Shown here: piece by piece, positions 17,621-27,264 of the stretch
Layout of the letters: each line of letters begins with the position of its first letter
How positions within the stretch are numbered: position 1 is the first letter of the stretch
Assembly (NCBI GenBank): GCA_945947915.1
Contig: CAMEZQ010000009.1
Span: 1 to 54,678, forward strand
Direction of reading: 5' to 3'
Origin: an uncultured Clostridia bacterium
GTDB taxonomy: Bacteria > Bacillota > Clostridia > Oscillospirales > Butyricicoccaceae
DNA: 54,678 nucleotides
The notes under the pieces: generated by a model
What the model was told of the DNA's origin: nothing
Databases searched by the model: none
What the model saw: the letters and a program-made list of their open reading frames with translations, nothing else
Translations under genes and position numbers: made by a program

Positions 17621-18832
17621 TCAGTTTTTGTAAACGACGCCTTCCTTCATAACGAAAGCGCAGTCTTTCATCACGGTGATGTCCTTGAGGGGATCGCCCT
17701 TGAAGGCCACGATGTCGGCCAGCTTGCCGGCTTCGACACTGCCGAACTTATCGGAAGCGCCCAGCAGCTCGGCATTGGTCTTGGTGGCGGCGATCAGCGC
17801 CTGGACAGGAGTGAAGCCGAACTTGACCATCAGCTCAAATTCATAGGCCTGCTTGCCGTGGAAGTTGGAAGGCGTGCCGGAGTCTGTGCCGAAGGTGTGC
17901 TTGACGCCCAGGCGCAGACCTTCGCGGATGCCCCATTCATGATGCTCATAGACCTGCTTGGCCTTGTCGATCATCCAGGGCTGGAGACCCATCTGCTCGC
18001 CGCAGGTGATGATGCGCTCGGCCGCGATGATGGTGGGGGTATGATAGGTCTTGTGCTCCAGGAAGAGCTCCAGCGCCTCGTCATCCAGCATCATGCCGTG
18101 CTCGATGGATGTGATGCCGGCGCGGGCGGCAGCCTTGATGCCCTCGGTGCCGTGGGCATGGGCAGCCGTATGGACGCCGTACATGCGGGCGATCTCGCAG
18201 ATGGCATCCAGCTCGTCCTGTGTCAGCTGCTGGGAGCCGACGGTGGTGCCCAGGGACATGACGCCGCCGGTGGCCATGACCTTGATGAAGTCGGCGCCGT
18301 ATTTCAGATTATATCTGGCCAGTCTTCTGGCCTCATAAGGACCGTCGCAGGGGCCGATATTCAGATTGGTGGAAATATAGGGGCTGAAGTGGTTGTCGGC
18401 ATGGCCGCCGGTGGAGCTGATGCCGCCGCCGCTGGCATAGACGCGGGAGCCGGCAAACTTGCCCGAAGCGATGGCATTGCGGACGGAAACGTTGACAAAG
18501 CCCTGGCTGCCGCAGTCACGGACGGTGGTGAAGCCGGCCAGCAGGTCGGTCTTGGCGTTGTCCAGGGCGCGGACAACGAAATCGCCCAGCAGAGCCTGAG
18601 AGGCGCTGTAGGGATCGTTGTGGCCTGTGCTGCTCAGATGGACGTGGGCGTCGATCAGACCGGGCATAACGAAGCTGTCGGAGAGATCGATGACCGTGCA
18701 GTCGGCGGGAAGCTGGGCGGGGCAGGGCATCACTTCGGTGATCTTCTTGCCGTCAACAACGACCAGCATGTTTTCCGAAACGGTGCCGTCCTGCGAATTG
18801 AAGAGCTTGCCGCATTTGATTGCTGTTTTCAT
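17621..18832 (-). CDS. Metal-dependent amidohydrolase (imidazolonepropionase-like)
   Basis: A cytoplasmic binuclear-metal hydrolase of the amidohydrolase superfamily; relatives include Xaa-Pro/Xaa-Arg dipeptidases and N-acyl or imidazolone hydrolases. The 403-residue protein has the metal ligands HVH (H63, H65), a probable carboxylated lysine K184 in DFIKVMATGG, H225 in the AAHAHG segment, H245 in SIEHG and the catalytic Asp in FGTDSG. I chose ATG 18832 with AAAGGCGG upstream; the longer frame reads through the promoter. It stands alone with its own promoter and terminator, so context gives no clue to the substrate. Confidence 0.9.
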   Translation of the reverse strand: MKTAIKCGKLFNSQDGTVSENMLVVVDGKKITEVMPCPAQLPADCTVIDLSDSFVMPGLIDAHVHLSSTGHNDPYSASQALLGDFVVRALDNAKTDLLAGFTTVRDCGSQGFVNVSVRNAIASGKFAGSRVYASGGGISSTGGHADNHFSPYISTNLNIGPCDGPYEARRLARYNLKYGADFIKVMATGGVMSLGTTVGSQQLTQDELDAICEIARMYGVHTAAHAHGTEGIKAAARAGITSIEHGMMLDDEALELFLEHKTYHTPTIIAAERIITCGEQMGLQPWMIDKAKQVYEHHEWGIREGLRLGVKHTFGTDSGTPSNFHGKQAYEFELMVKFGFTPVQALIAATKTNAELLGASDKFGSVEAGKLADIVAFKGDPLKDITVMKDCAFVMKEGVVYKN

Positions 18833-18884
18833 GGGGATAACCGCCTTTCGTGTAGTAACAGTGGAAACAACTAAAGATAGTCTG

Positions 18885-18913
18885 ATTATAGTACAGAAAA
18901 AGAATGATTTCAA
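18885..18913 (-). promoter_or_regulatory. Amidohydrolase promoter
   Basis: Minus strand TTGAAA (18908-18913), 17 bases, TATAAT (18885-18890): a near-consensus vegetative promoter back-to-back with the addB promoter. Confidence 0.88.
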
Positions 18914-18933
18914 TAGCCCAGGGGTCAAAAAAA

Positions 18934-18942
18934 TGGTATAAT
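18934..18942 (+). promoter_or_regulatory. addB extended -10 promoter
   Basis: TGGTATAAT gives a perfect -10 box with TG extension 34 bases before addB. No good -35 box is present, which is usual for extended -10 promoters. Confidence 0.65.
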
Positions 18943-18976
18943 CACTTTAAGCGTATCCATTCTGGAGGAAAAATTC

Positions 18977-21900
18977 ATGCTTGATCTGATCTGTTCCGCC
19001 CGCCGGGCCGACAATATCGACGCGCTGTATGATGCCGTCGGACGGAATATCGCGCAAAAAAAGAAACAGCTCATATTGGTGCCTGAGACCCATTCCCATC
19101 GCGCGGAGAAGCGCCTGCTGCATCAATGGGGCAACAGCGCCGGCCGATGGGCGCAGGTCATGACCTTCACGCGGCTGGCCGACCGGGCGCTGGAAGCGGC
19201 CGGAAAGTCGCCGGAGACCGTTGATCCGGGCGGCCGCGTGCTTTTGATGTATAAAGCCGTTCGCTCGGTGGAATCCAGCCTGACCTACTACCGGCAGGCG
19301 GCCGGCCGGGCCGATATGCTGTCCGGACTGATCTCTGTGGCCTCGGAATTCCGGTCCTGCCGCATCGAGCCGGAGCAGCTGCTGGCCGGTATGGCCGGTA
19401 TGAGCCGCAAGCTGCAGGATATCAGCCTGATCTATGCCGCCTACTGCGCGCAGTGCGCCGGTCGGGCCGCTCACGGCAGTGACCGGCTGGAAGCGGCGCT
19501 GGAGGAGATCGCCTCCTTCGACCGGGTGCGGGAGGCGGGGATCTGCATCTACGGTTTCCAGGGGTTTACGGCCGCCGAATACGGCGTGATCGAAAAGCTG
19601 CTGCAGAATGGCGCCGACATGACTGTGGCATTGGATCTGGGCAGCGATCCGCAGCTGTTCGCCGAGCAGGCCAAGACCCGCGGACGGCTGGAGCGTCTGG
19701 CCGCCGATCACGGCCTGCGCTGGAACGTCGTCGTGGCGCCTGTGGTGCAGCGCAGGAAGGAACCCTGCCTTGAGCAGGCGGCGAATTGCCTGTTTGATTT
19801 CTCGATTCCGGCTTATACAGGGGAGAGTAAAGGAATAAAGCTTTATAGCTGTAAAGATGTTTCGGAAGAGTGTGAGCTGGTGGCCGGGATGTGCCGGCAG
19901 CTGGTTCTTTCGGGCGAAGCGCGCTTGCGGGACATCGCTGTCGTATCCGGCGAAGCCGATCAGTATGAAAAATATCTGGAGCAGAGCTTTCAGCAGTACG
20001 GCCTGCCGCTCTACAGCAGCCGACGGGAGGATTTTCTGGAAAAACCGGCTGCCGCCGCCGCGCTGGGAGCTTTCCGCGCGGTGGAAGATCATTTTTCCTT
20101 CCAGTCGGTGCTGCGGTATCTGAAGTCGGATCTGGTGGGGCTGGATCGTGACGAGCAGGAGATTCTGGAAAACTATGCTTACACCTGGCAGATCCGGGGC
20201 AATAACTGGTTCCGTACCTGGGACATGAGCCCCGAAGGCTACGACGGGGCACCGGCGCCGGAACTGCTGGAACGGCTGAATGATATCCGCCTGCGGCTGG
20301 TCGGCCCGTTGGACGCACTGCGGCAGTCGCTGCCGGCTTCGGCCGAGGGGAGAGTCTATACGGCCGCCGTGCGGGCGCATGTGGAGCGCACCGGGCTGCA
20401 GTCGCGCATCGAACAGCGGGCAGAGAAGCTGCATTCGGCCGGCCGCAGACAGGAGGCAGCTGAATATGTGCAGATCTGCGAGATCCTCAATGACGCGCTG
20501 GAGCAGTTTGACGCCGTCATGGGAGAGGACGTACTGGCGCGGCAGGATTTTCTGCCGCTGCTGGAAATGATGCTGAGCCAATATACCATCGGCACCATCC
20601 CGGTCTCGCTGGACGCCGTCGAGTTTTCCGATTTCCAGCGCTCGGCTTTTGGCAGCGTGCGGTATCTGTTTGTTCTTGGGGCGCGGGAAGGCGCCCTGCC
20701 GCCGGCCGTCACTGGCAGCGGGCTGCTGCGCGAACGCGACCGTATCCAGCTGGAAACCTGCGGCATTTCGCTGACACAGAGCGACGATGAACGTATCAGC
20801 GAGAGCCTGAGCGCTGTTTATCAAGTGATATCAAGTGCTGTAAAGCAAATCTGCTTTATATATCCACGGCAGACTTTCGGCGGGGTGGCGGCTGCCAAAA
20901 GCTATCTTCTGGGCCGTCTGGAGGCCGTGTTCCCCCAAAGTGCTCTCCGGGAGGCCGGCCCGCTGGTGCGGCGTCTGCGGCTGCTCTGCCGCGGCCCGGC
21001 TTTCGAGCTGCTCTGCACCGCAAGGGAGTCGCCGGAGGGAATGGCAGCGGCGGCCTGTTTTGCCGATCAGCCGGAGGGCAGGCGTCATGCCCGGCTGCTG
21101 GATTACGCGGCCGACCCACGGGGCCGCCTGTCGCAGGGGCTGCGCATCGAGGGCCTTTACGGCAGCAGCGTGTATATGTCGGCCACCCGCGCCGAGAAAT
21201 TCTACAGCTGCCCCTTCTCGTTCTTTATGCAGTACGGCCTGCGAGCGAAGGAGCGCAAAACGGCGGCTTTTGAGGCCACCAATGTGGGCACGCTGGTCCA
21301 TTATGTCGTTGAAAACGCCGTGCGCACGCTGTCGCTGGATCCTTCCCGTTCCAGCGACGAGGTGGTGGAGCTGTATGTGGAGCAATTCCTGCGGGAACGC
21401 CTGCACAGCGTCGACCAGACCGCGCGCTTTGCCGCCAATTACGCCATGATCCAGCAGAATATCAAGGCCATCGTACGGGACATCATGGAGGAGATCGCCG
21501 CTTCGGATTTCGTGCCCATCGCTTTTGAAATGGACTTCGGCGGCCCGGAGGGCTATCCGCCCTATACCGTGCGCAGCGGCCGGACGGCCCTGGAGCTGCA
21601 CGGACAGATCGACCGGGTGGACGGATATATCCGGAATGATGTGCTTTATGTCCGTGTGTCCGACTATAAAACCGGCAGCAAAGCCTTCACCCTTTCGGAT
21701 ATTCTGTCGGGGCTGAATATGCAGATGTTTATTTACCTGCTCATGCTTCAGAATGCGCCGGAGGGAGCGCTGCGGGCGCTCAGCCGCGCGGCCATCGGAC
21801 GGGCAGCCGGCAGTATGTCGCCCTGCGCCGCCCTGTATATCCCGGCCAAAAGTCCCTATGTGAGCCCGCCGGCAGCCGCCGCCGAAGAAGGCGCCGGGGT

Positions 21901-22345
21901 GGATCTGGAGGCCGAACGGCAGAAGAAGGTCCGGCGGCTGGGCTTTGTTTCCGATGACCTCGAACTGATCGACGCGCTGGAGCACAGCGATAACGGCCAT
22001 TACCGCTTCCTGCCGGTGGGACGCACCAAAAAGGGCGGATTTACGGCGGCGTCCAGGGTGGTCAGCGCCGACGAGATGCAGGCGCTGCTCGACCTGACCC
22101 GGGACCGGCTGACCGATATGGCCGGCCGCATTGCCGCCGGCGACATCCAGGCCGCGCCCTATATCAAGGGCAATGTCCGCTACTGCGACTGGTGCCCTTA
22201 TCAGCCGGCCTGCCAGTTCGACGCCGCCATGCGGAGCGACCGCTACCGGTATATCCGCAGCTATAAAAAAGACGAGCTGATGGCGCGGATCGCCGCCGAA
22301 CAGCAGAAGAGAACAGAAAAGACGGAGGGATCCCATGGCAATTGA
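18977..22345 (+). CDS. addB: ATP-dependent helicase/nuclease subunit B (AddB)
   Basis: AddB pairs with AddA in the RecBCD-like complex that resects double-strand ends up to Chi sites. The 1122-residue protein has a degenerate helicase N-terminal part, a C-terminal RecB-type nuclease domain (D879 in GQIDRVD; D896 and K898 in SDYKTG) and four Cys positioned to hold the AddB Fe-S cluster (C745 in FYSCPFSFF; C1070, C1073 and C1079 near the end). The ATG follows TGGAGG. The Walker A motif near the N-terminus found in B. subtilis AddB is not evident, so it may not hydrolyse ATP. It overlaps addA by 11 bases. Confidence 0.94.
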   Translation: MLDLICSARRADNIDALYDAVGRNIAQKKKQLILVPETHSHRAEKRLLHQWGNSAGRWAQVMTFTRLADRALEAAGKSPETVDPGGRVLLMYKAVRSVESSLTYYRQAAGRADMLSGLISVASEFRSCRIEPEQLLAGMAGMSRKLQDISLIYAAYCAQCAGRAAHGSDRLEAALEEIASFDRVREAGICIYGFQGFTAAEYGVIEKLLQNGADMTVALDLGSDPQLFAEQAKTRGRLERLAADHGLRWNVVVAPVVQRRKEPCLEQAANCLFDFSIPAYTGESKGIKLYSCKDVSEECELVAGMCRQLVLSGEARLRDIAVVSGEADQYEKYLEQSFQQYGLPLYSSRREDFLEKPAAAAALGAFRAVEDHFSFQSVLRYLKSDLVGLDRDEQEILENYAYTWQIRGNNWFRTWDMSPEGYDGAPAPELLERLNDIRLRLVGPLDALRQSLPASAEGRVYTAAVRAHVERTGLQSRIEQRAEKLHSAGRRQEAAEYVQICEILNDALEQFDAVMGEDVLARQDFLPLLEMMLSQYTIGTIPVSLDAVEFSDFQRSAFGSVRYLFVLGAREGALPPAVTGSGLLRERDRIQLETCGISLTQSDDERISESLSAVYQVISSAVKQICFIYPRQTFGGVAAAKSYLLGRLEAVFPQSALREAGPLVRRLRLLCRGPAFELLCTARESPEGMAAAACFADQPEGRRHARLLDYAADPRGRLSQGLRIEGLYGSSVYMSATRAEKFYSCPFSFFMQYGLRAKERKTAAFEATNVGTLVHYVVENAVRTLSLDPSRSSDEVVELYVEQFLRERLHSVDQTARFAANYAMIQQNIKAIVRDIMEEIAASDFVPIAFEMDFGGPEGYPPYTVRSGRTALELHGQIDRVDGYIRNDVLYVRVSDYKTGSKAFTLSDILSGLNMQMFIYLLMLQNAPEGALRALSRAAIGRAAGSMSPCAALYIPAKSPYVSPPAAAAEEGAGVDLEAERQKKVRRLGFVSDDLELIDALEHSDNGHYRFLPVGRTKKGGFTAASRVVSADEMQALLDLTRDRLTDMAGRIAAGDIQAAPYIKGNVRYCDWCPYQPACQFDAAMRSDRYRYIRSYKKDELMARIAAEQQKRTEKTEGSHGN

Positions 22346-25300
22346 GTTCACACCCCAGCAGCAGCTGGCCATCGACAGCCGCGGCTGTAATCTGATCGTT
22401 TCGGCGGCGGCCGGTTCGGGCAAAACGGCCGTGCTGGTCGAGCGTGTCATCGGGCGCATCTGTGATCCCAAAGATCCCTGCGGCGTCGACGAGCTGCTGG
22501 TGGTCACCTTCACCAATGCCGCCGCCGCGGAGATGCGGGAAAAGATCAGCGCCGCCCTTTACCGGCGCCTGACCCAGTCGCCCGGAGATCTGCGCCTGCG
22601 CCGCCAGCTGGCCCTGCTGCCGGCGGCACGGATCCAGACGGTGCACTCCTTCTGCCTGGATCTGGTGCGGGAAAACTTTGCCCTTTGCGGCGTGCCGGCC
22701 GATTTTGCCGTGGCCGACCAGGCCCGGGTGGACGAGCTGCGCGCCCAGGCCATGGAGGAGATCCTGGAGGAGCTCTACGCCGCCGCCGCGCCGGGCTTTA
22801 CCGCCCTTTGCCGCGCCCTGGCCGAAGAAAAGGGCGACCGGCTGCTGAGCGATACCATCGGCGAGATCTACGACAGGCTGATGAGCCACCCCGATCCACG
22901 GGGCATGCTGGAACGGTTCACCTCGGCCGAGGGGCAGTCCCTCTGGCGGGAAACGCTGCTGCGGGAAGCGGAAATGTGTCTGTGTGATGCCGATGAAGCC
23001 CTGCGGGCCGCGGCGGAAGCCCTGCGCGAAGTGCCGGAACTGGGGGAAAAATACGGCCCGGCCTTTGAGGCCTGCCTGGCGTTCAGCGCACAGGCACAGG
23101 CGGCCATCGCGGAGGGCTGGGACGCCGCCTTTGAGTGCTTCCACGCCTTTTCCAATCCGCGGCTGACGGCTGTGCGCGGGTTTTCCGACCAGGCGCTGCT
23201 GGATTACCTCAAAAACGCCAAAAACGCTTTTGCCGAGGCCGTGGGGGAAATCCGCGAGCAGATTTTTTTCTTCCGGGAAAGCCAGGCGGCGGCCTTTGCC
23301 GAGGAAAACCTGCTGGCGCTGGACGGCCTGCGTCAGGCGGTGCTGGCCTATATGGACCGGTACAGCGCCCTCAAGCTGCGCCGGGGCCTGCTGGATTTTT
23401 CCGATCTGGAGCATTACGCCCTGGGGCTGCTGCAGACGCCGGAAAGAGCGCCCAGCGCGCTGGCGCTGGAGCTTTCCGAAGGCTTGCGGGAGGTGCTGGT
23501 CGATGAGTATCAGGACACCAACGAGATCCAGGACACCATCTTTTCCATGCTGACCACCCGGGCGGGCGGCAGCTTTTATGTGGGTGACGTCAAGCAGAGC
23601 ATCTACCGCTTCCGCATGGCCAAGCCGGAGATCTTTATGGAAAAATACCTGCGTTACCGGCCTCTGGAGCCGGGCATGACGGGGGAGAAGGCACGGCTGT
23701 CCCTCAACCGCAATTTCCGTTCCCGGCCAGAGGTGCTGGCCGTCTGCAACCATGTGTTCCGGGCCTGCATGAGCCGCGCCTTCGGCGACGTCGATTATAC
23801 GGAAGAGGAGGCGCTTTATCCCGGCGCGCCTTATACGGGGGCGATGCAGTCCCATCTGGAGATCATCGACATGGCCGGCGCCGATATGGCCGACGAGGAG
23901 GACGCGCCTGCCAAGATCGAAGCGGAAGCCATCTGCACGGCCAACACCATCGCGGATATGCTGCGCACCGAGACCGTCACCGATCCCTTTACCGGCACCC
24001 AGCGCCCGGCCGCGCCGGAGGATTTTGCCATCCTCCTCAGCTCCTTTGCCAACAAATCGGGCTATTTCATCCGGGAGCTGGAGCGGCTGGGTATTCCCTG
24101 TACCGGCGGCCGCAGGGACTTCTGGCACAGCATGGAGATCCTGGTGGTCCTCTCTTTTCTGCGGGTGCTGGACAACCGGCGGCAGGATATTCCATTGATC
24201 GGCCTTCTGCGCTCGCCCCTCTTTTTCTTCACGGCCGACGATCTGGCCGATATCCGGTTGGCCGATCCGCAGGGCTGCTTTTTTGATGCGCTGCAGCGGC
24301 ATGCCGAGGCCGGACATGAAAAGTCGGCGGCGTTCTGCCGGATGCTGGCGCGTTATGCCGATTATGTGCCCGACCTGTCGCCCGCCGATCTTTTGCGCAT
24401 GCTTTATACCGAATGCGCCATTCCGGCCGTTTTCGGCGCCATGGACGGGGGCGCCGAACGTAGGGAGAATCTCCGGCGTTTTTACGAGATGGCGCTGAGC
24501 TGGTCGTCCGGCGGACACCGGGGCCTGTTTGAGTTTTTGCTGTATATCGAAAAGCGCATGGAAAATGACGACCCGGGCGAGGGGGGAGATTCCGGCGCCG
24601 GCGTGCGGGTCATGAGCATCCACAAATCCAAGGGGCTGGAATTTCCCTTCGTCTTTCTGCCCGACCTCAACAAGACCTTTAATTTTGACGATGCGCGCCG
24701 GCAGGTGGTCATGCACGATCAGCTGGGCATCGGCCTGCGCCTGCGTGTGCCCGAGACCCACACCGAGTACCGCACGCCCATGCACCTGGCCATCTCGGCG
24801 GCCACCCGGCGGGAACTGGCCAGCGAGGAGATGCGCAAGCTCTATGTGGCCATGACCCGGGCCAGGGAAAAGCTGGTCCTGGTTATGGGCCTGCGCGACG
24901 CCCAGCGGACCATGGATGAGATCAAAAGCGATCTGCGGGGCTGCGGCATCACGCCGGGCTGGCTCAGCCGGCGCAGCAACGCGGCGGCCTGGCTGCTGGC
25001 GGCGTTTTTGCAAAGCCCCTGTCCGGCCCTTACCATTGGGCGCACGCCGGCTGCTTCTGTCGAGCGCCGTCCGGCCCGCAGCGGCATGAAAGAAGAAGCG
25101 ACGAAAGAAGCTGTGCCGGAAAGGGCAGACGCGGAGCTGCTGGCGATGATGGACGCGCCGTATCCCTATGCCGCCCAGGCAGCGCTGCCCTCCAAGCTGA
25201 CGCCCAAGGGGACACGCCGGCTGCTGGAGCCGGACGCGGCCCAGCTGGTGGGAACGGACGGCAAAGCCGCCGTCGAGCTTTACCCGGCGGACAGAACGCC

Positions 25301-25826
25301 TCCGGAGGCCGGCCTGACGGCCGCACGGCGGGGCAGCCTGATCCATCTGGTGCTGCAGAAGGCCGATCTGACCGCCTGCGGCAGCCGGGGCGATGTGCTG
25401 AAGCAGATAGAGGCCCTTTGCGCCGCCGGCCTGCTGACGCCGGAGGAGGCAAAAACCATCGATCCCGATATGATCCTGGGATTTGCACAAAGCCCCTGGG
25501 GGCGCAGGCTGCCCCAATGCCGGGAGGTCATTCGGGAATATGAGTTTTCGGCGCTGTTTTCGCCCAAAGAGCTGGGTCTGCTGGAAGATGAAAGCGAAGA
25601 GATCCTCATGAACGGCGTCATCGACCTGCTGCTGGTGGAGGAGGAGGGCCTGACGGTCATTGATTTCAAGAGTGACCGTATCGCGCCGGGCACCGAGGCC
25701 CAGGCGGCGCTGCGCCACAAGCTGCAGGTGGATATCTACGCGCAGGCGGCGCAGAAGATCTTCGGCCTGCCGGTGCGGGAAAAGCTGGTCTTTTTCCTGC
25801 GTACGGGCCTCGGACAGCCCGTGTAA
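22335..25826 (+). CDS. addA: ATP-dependent helicase/nuclease subunit A (AddA)
   Basis: AddA is the UvrD-like 3'-5' helicase and second nuclease of the AddAB end-resection enzyme that prepares DNA for RecA. The 1163-residue protein has Walker A AAAGSGKT (24-31), VTFTNAAAAEM motif Ia, Walker B LVDEYQDTNEIQ (388-399), VKQSIYRFR, MSIHKSKGLEFP and AMTRAREKL motifs, and a C-terminal RecB-type nuclease with D1097, D1110 and K1112. Its start overlaps the addB stop by 11 bases, so equal subunit synthesis is likely. Length is normal for the family. Confidence 0.97.
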   Translation: MAIEFTPQQQLAIDSRGCNLIVSAAAGSGKTAVLVERVIGRICDPKDPCGVDELLVVTFTNAAAAEMREKISAALYRRLTQSPGDLRLRRQLALLPAARIQTVHSFCLDLVRENFALCGVPADFAVADQARVDELRAQAMEEILEELYAAAAPGFTALCRALAEEKGDRLLSDTIGEIYDRLMSHPDPRGMLERFTSAEGQSLWRETLLREAEMCLCDADEALRAAAEALREVPELGEKYGPAFEACLAFSAQAQAAIAEGWDAAFECFHAFSNPRLTAVRGFSDQALLDYLKNAKNAFAEAVGEIREQIFFFRESQAAAFAEENLLALDGLRQAVLAYMDRYSALKLRRGLLDFSDLEHYALGLLQTPERAPSALALELSEGLREVLVDEYQDTNEIQDTIFSMLTTRAGGSFYVGDVKQSIYRFRMAKPEIFMEKYLRYRPLEPGMTGEKARLSLNRNFRSRPEVLAVCNHVFRACMSRAFGDVDYTEEEALYPGAPYTGAMQSHLEIIDMAGADMADEEDAPAKIEAEAICTANTIADMLRTETVTDPFTGTQRPAAPEDFAILLSSFANKSGYFIRELERLGIPCTGGRRDFWHSMEILVVLSFLRVLDNRRQDIPLIGLLRSPLFFFTADDLADIRLADPQGCFFDALQRHAEAGHEKSAAFCRMLARYADYVPDLSPADLLRMLYTECAIPAVFGAMDGGAERRENLRRFYEMALSWSSGGHRGLFEFLLYIEKRMENDDPGEGGDSGAGVRVMSIHKSKGLEFPFVFLPDLNKTFNFDDARRQVVMHDQLGIGLRLRVPETHTEYRTPMHLAISAATRRELASEEMRKLYVAMTRAREKLVLVMGLRDAQRTMDEIKSDLRGCGITPGWLSRRSNAAAWLLAAFLQSPCPALTIGRTPAASVERRPARSGMKEEATKEAVPERADAELLAMMDAPYPYAAQAALPSKLTPKGTRRLLEPDAAQLVGTDGKAAVELYPADRTPPEAGLTAARRGSLIHLVLQKADLTACGSRGDVLKQIEALCAAGLLTPEEAKTIDPDMILGFAQSPWGRRLPQCREVIREYEFSALFSPKELGLLEDESEEILMNGVIDLLLVEEEGLTVIDFKSDRIAPGTEAQAALRHKLQVDIYAQAAQKIFGLPVREKLVFFLRTGLGQPV

Positions 25827-25866
25827 AAAATGATTAAAAAATTTAAAAATTTTGCGGGCCTGCCCT

Positions 25867-25895
25867 TTGACAACGGCAGGGGAAGATGGTATAGT
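25867..25895 (+). promoter_or_regulatory. M20 amidohydrolase promoter
   Basis: A perfect TTGACA (25867-25872), 17 bases and TATAGT (25890-25895) follow addA and precede the M20 gene by 84 bases. Confidence 0.88.
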
Positions 25896-25979
25896 CAATT
25901 TATTCTTATTTTTTCGAAAATCTAAAATAATTTTGCCTGATTTGCACAAAAACAGGCAGAACAGGAAAGGATCGTGCAT

Positions 25980-27158
25980 ATGAATTATTATGAACGGGCA
26001 ACCGCCCTGCGGGACGAGCTGGTTGAGAACCGCCGGTATTTCCATCAGAATGCCGAGGTCGGCCTGCATATGCCCAAGGCCAAGGCGTATGTGCTGGCCA
26101 AGCTGCGGGAATACGGCATCGACGCCAAAGAATGCGGTGAGGGCGTGACGGCCGTCATCGGAAAAGGGGAGGGCAAGACCATCCTGCTGCGCGCCGATAT
26201 GGACGCGCTGCCCATGCCCGAGCTCAGCGGCGAGCCCTTTGCCTGCCCCTCCGGCAAGGAGGCCCACACCTGCGGCCACGACTTCCACGCGGCTATGCTG
26301 CTGACGGCGGCGCGTATGCTCAAAGAGAACGAAGACCAGCTGGAAGGCCGGGTCAAGCTGATGTTCCAGCCGGCGGAAGAGACCTTTGAGGGCGGCAAGA
26401 ACATGATCGCCAACGGCATTCTGGAAGATCCCGTGCCCGACGCCGCGCTGGCCTATCATGTTTCGCCCGGCAAAATGCCTGTGGGCCTCTATATGTACAA
26501 CAACAACAGCACCATGATGTTCTCGGTGGACGGCTTCAAGATCACCGTACACGGCAAGGGCGGCCACGGCGCCTATCCCCATACGGCGGTCGACCCCATC
26601 AACATCGGCGTCCATATCCATCTGGCGCTGCAGGAACTGATCGCCCGGGAAAGCGACCCCACCAAGGCCTGCGTGCTGACCGTCGGCAAATTCCAGGCTG
26701 GCTCGGCCAACAATATCATTCCCGAGACCTGCGTGCTGGAAGGCACCATCCGCTGCAACAACGTGGAGGCCCGGGAAAAGCTGGTGCGCCGCATGCGTGA
26801 GGTGGCCCAGCGCGTGGCCGCCGTCTATTACGGCCAGGTGGAAGTCGATATGACTTCGGAGGTCCCGCCCCTCATCTGCAAGCCCCAGCTGGTCGACGAG
26901 ATGATCGGCTATATGAAAGAGCTCGGCATTCCCAATCTGATGGGATATCCCGGCGTCACAGCCAGCGCTTCGGAAGACTTTGCCCTGATCGCCGAAAAGG
27001 TCCCCAGCGCCTTTATGTATCTCTCGGCCGGCTATATGGACGAGCGCGGCGGCTATGCAGCGCACAATCCCAAGGCCCAGTTCAACGAAGACGTCCTGCC
27101 CATCGGCGCCTCCTGCCTGGCCCACTGCGCCCAGCAGTGGCTGCACAATAACAAGTAA
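25980..27158 (+). CDS. M20 family metallo-amidohydrolase (HipO/AbgB-like)
   Basis: M20D peptidases remove acyl groups from N-acyl amino acids (hippurate, N-acetyl-diaminopimelate, indoleacetyl-amino acids); the exact substrate here is unknown. The 392-residue protein has the metal-site motifs LRADMDALPM, CGHDFHAA and the QPAEE catalytic Glu, an insert domain beginning near GKGGHGAYPHTAVDP, and a C-terminal ASEDFA metal ligand region. ATG 25980 or GTG 25974 could both use the AGGAAAGG binding site; I prefer the ATG. It is monocistronic, with its own strong promoter and terminator. Confidence 0.92.
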   Translation: MNYYERATALRDELVENRRYFHQNAEVGLHMPKAKAYVLAKLREYGIDAKECGEGVTAVIGKGEGKTILLRADMDALPMPELSGEPFACPSGKEAHTCGHDFHAAMLLTAARMLKENEDQLEGRVKLMFQPAEETFEGGKNMIANGILEDPVPDAALAYHVSPGKMPVGLYMYNNNSTMMFSVDGFKITVHGKGGHGAYPHTAVDPINIGVHIHLALQELIARESDPTKACVLTVGKFQAGSANNIIPETCVLEGTIRCNNVEAREKLVRRMREVAQRVAAVYYGQVEVDMTSEVPPLICKPQLVDEMIGYMKELGIPNLMGYPGVTASASEDFALIAEKVPSAFMYLSAGYMDERGGYAAHNPKAQFNEDVLPIGASCLAHCAQQWLHNNK

Positions 27159-27190
27159 ACCAATAATTTGCCGGTCCGCCGGCATAACAA

Positions 27191-27223
27191 AAGCGCCCCG
27201 CATCTGCGGGGCGCTTGTTTTCT
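27191..27223. terminator. Bidirectional terminator between the M20 gene and the foldase gene
   Basis: AAGCGCCCCGCA (27191-27202) pairs perfectly with TGCGGGGCGCTT (27205-27216), with TTT after it and AAAA before it, fitting both converging genes. Confidence 0.92.
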
Positions 27224-27264
27224 TTGTTCGTAATCCGTGATTCTGTTTCCCGGGTGGGGAAGGA

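Noticed and set aside
15862-17652. Long + strand frame over the DEAD-box helicase
   Set aside because: Helicase motifs on the minus strand are complete; the antisense frame is a shadow.
22164-27203. Very long open frame (over 1600 codons) antisense to addB, addA and the M20 gene
   Set aside because: It mirrors the codon bias of the GC-rich sense genes, has no family motifs or ribosome binding site of its own and spans three real genes.
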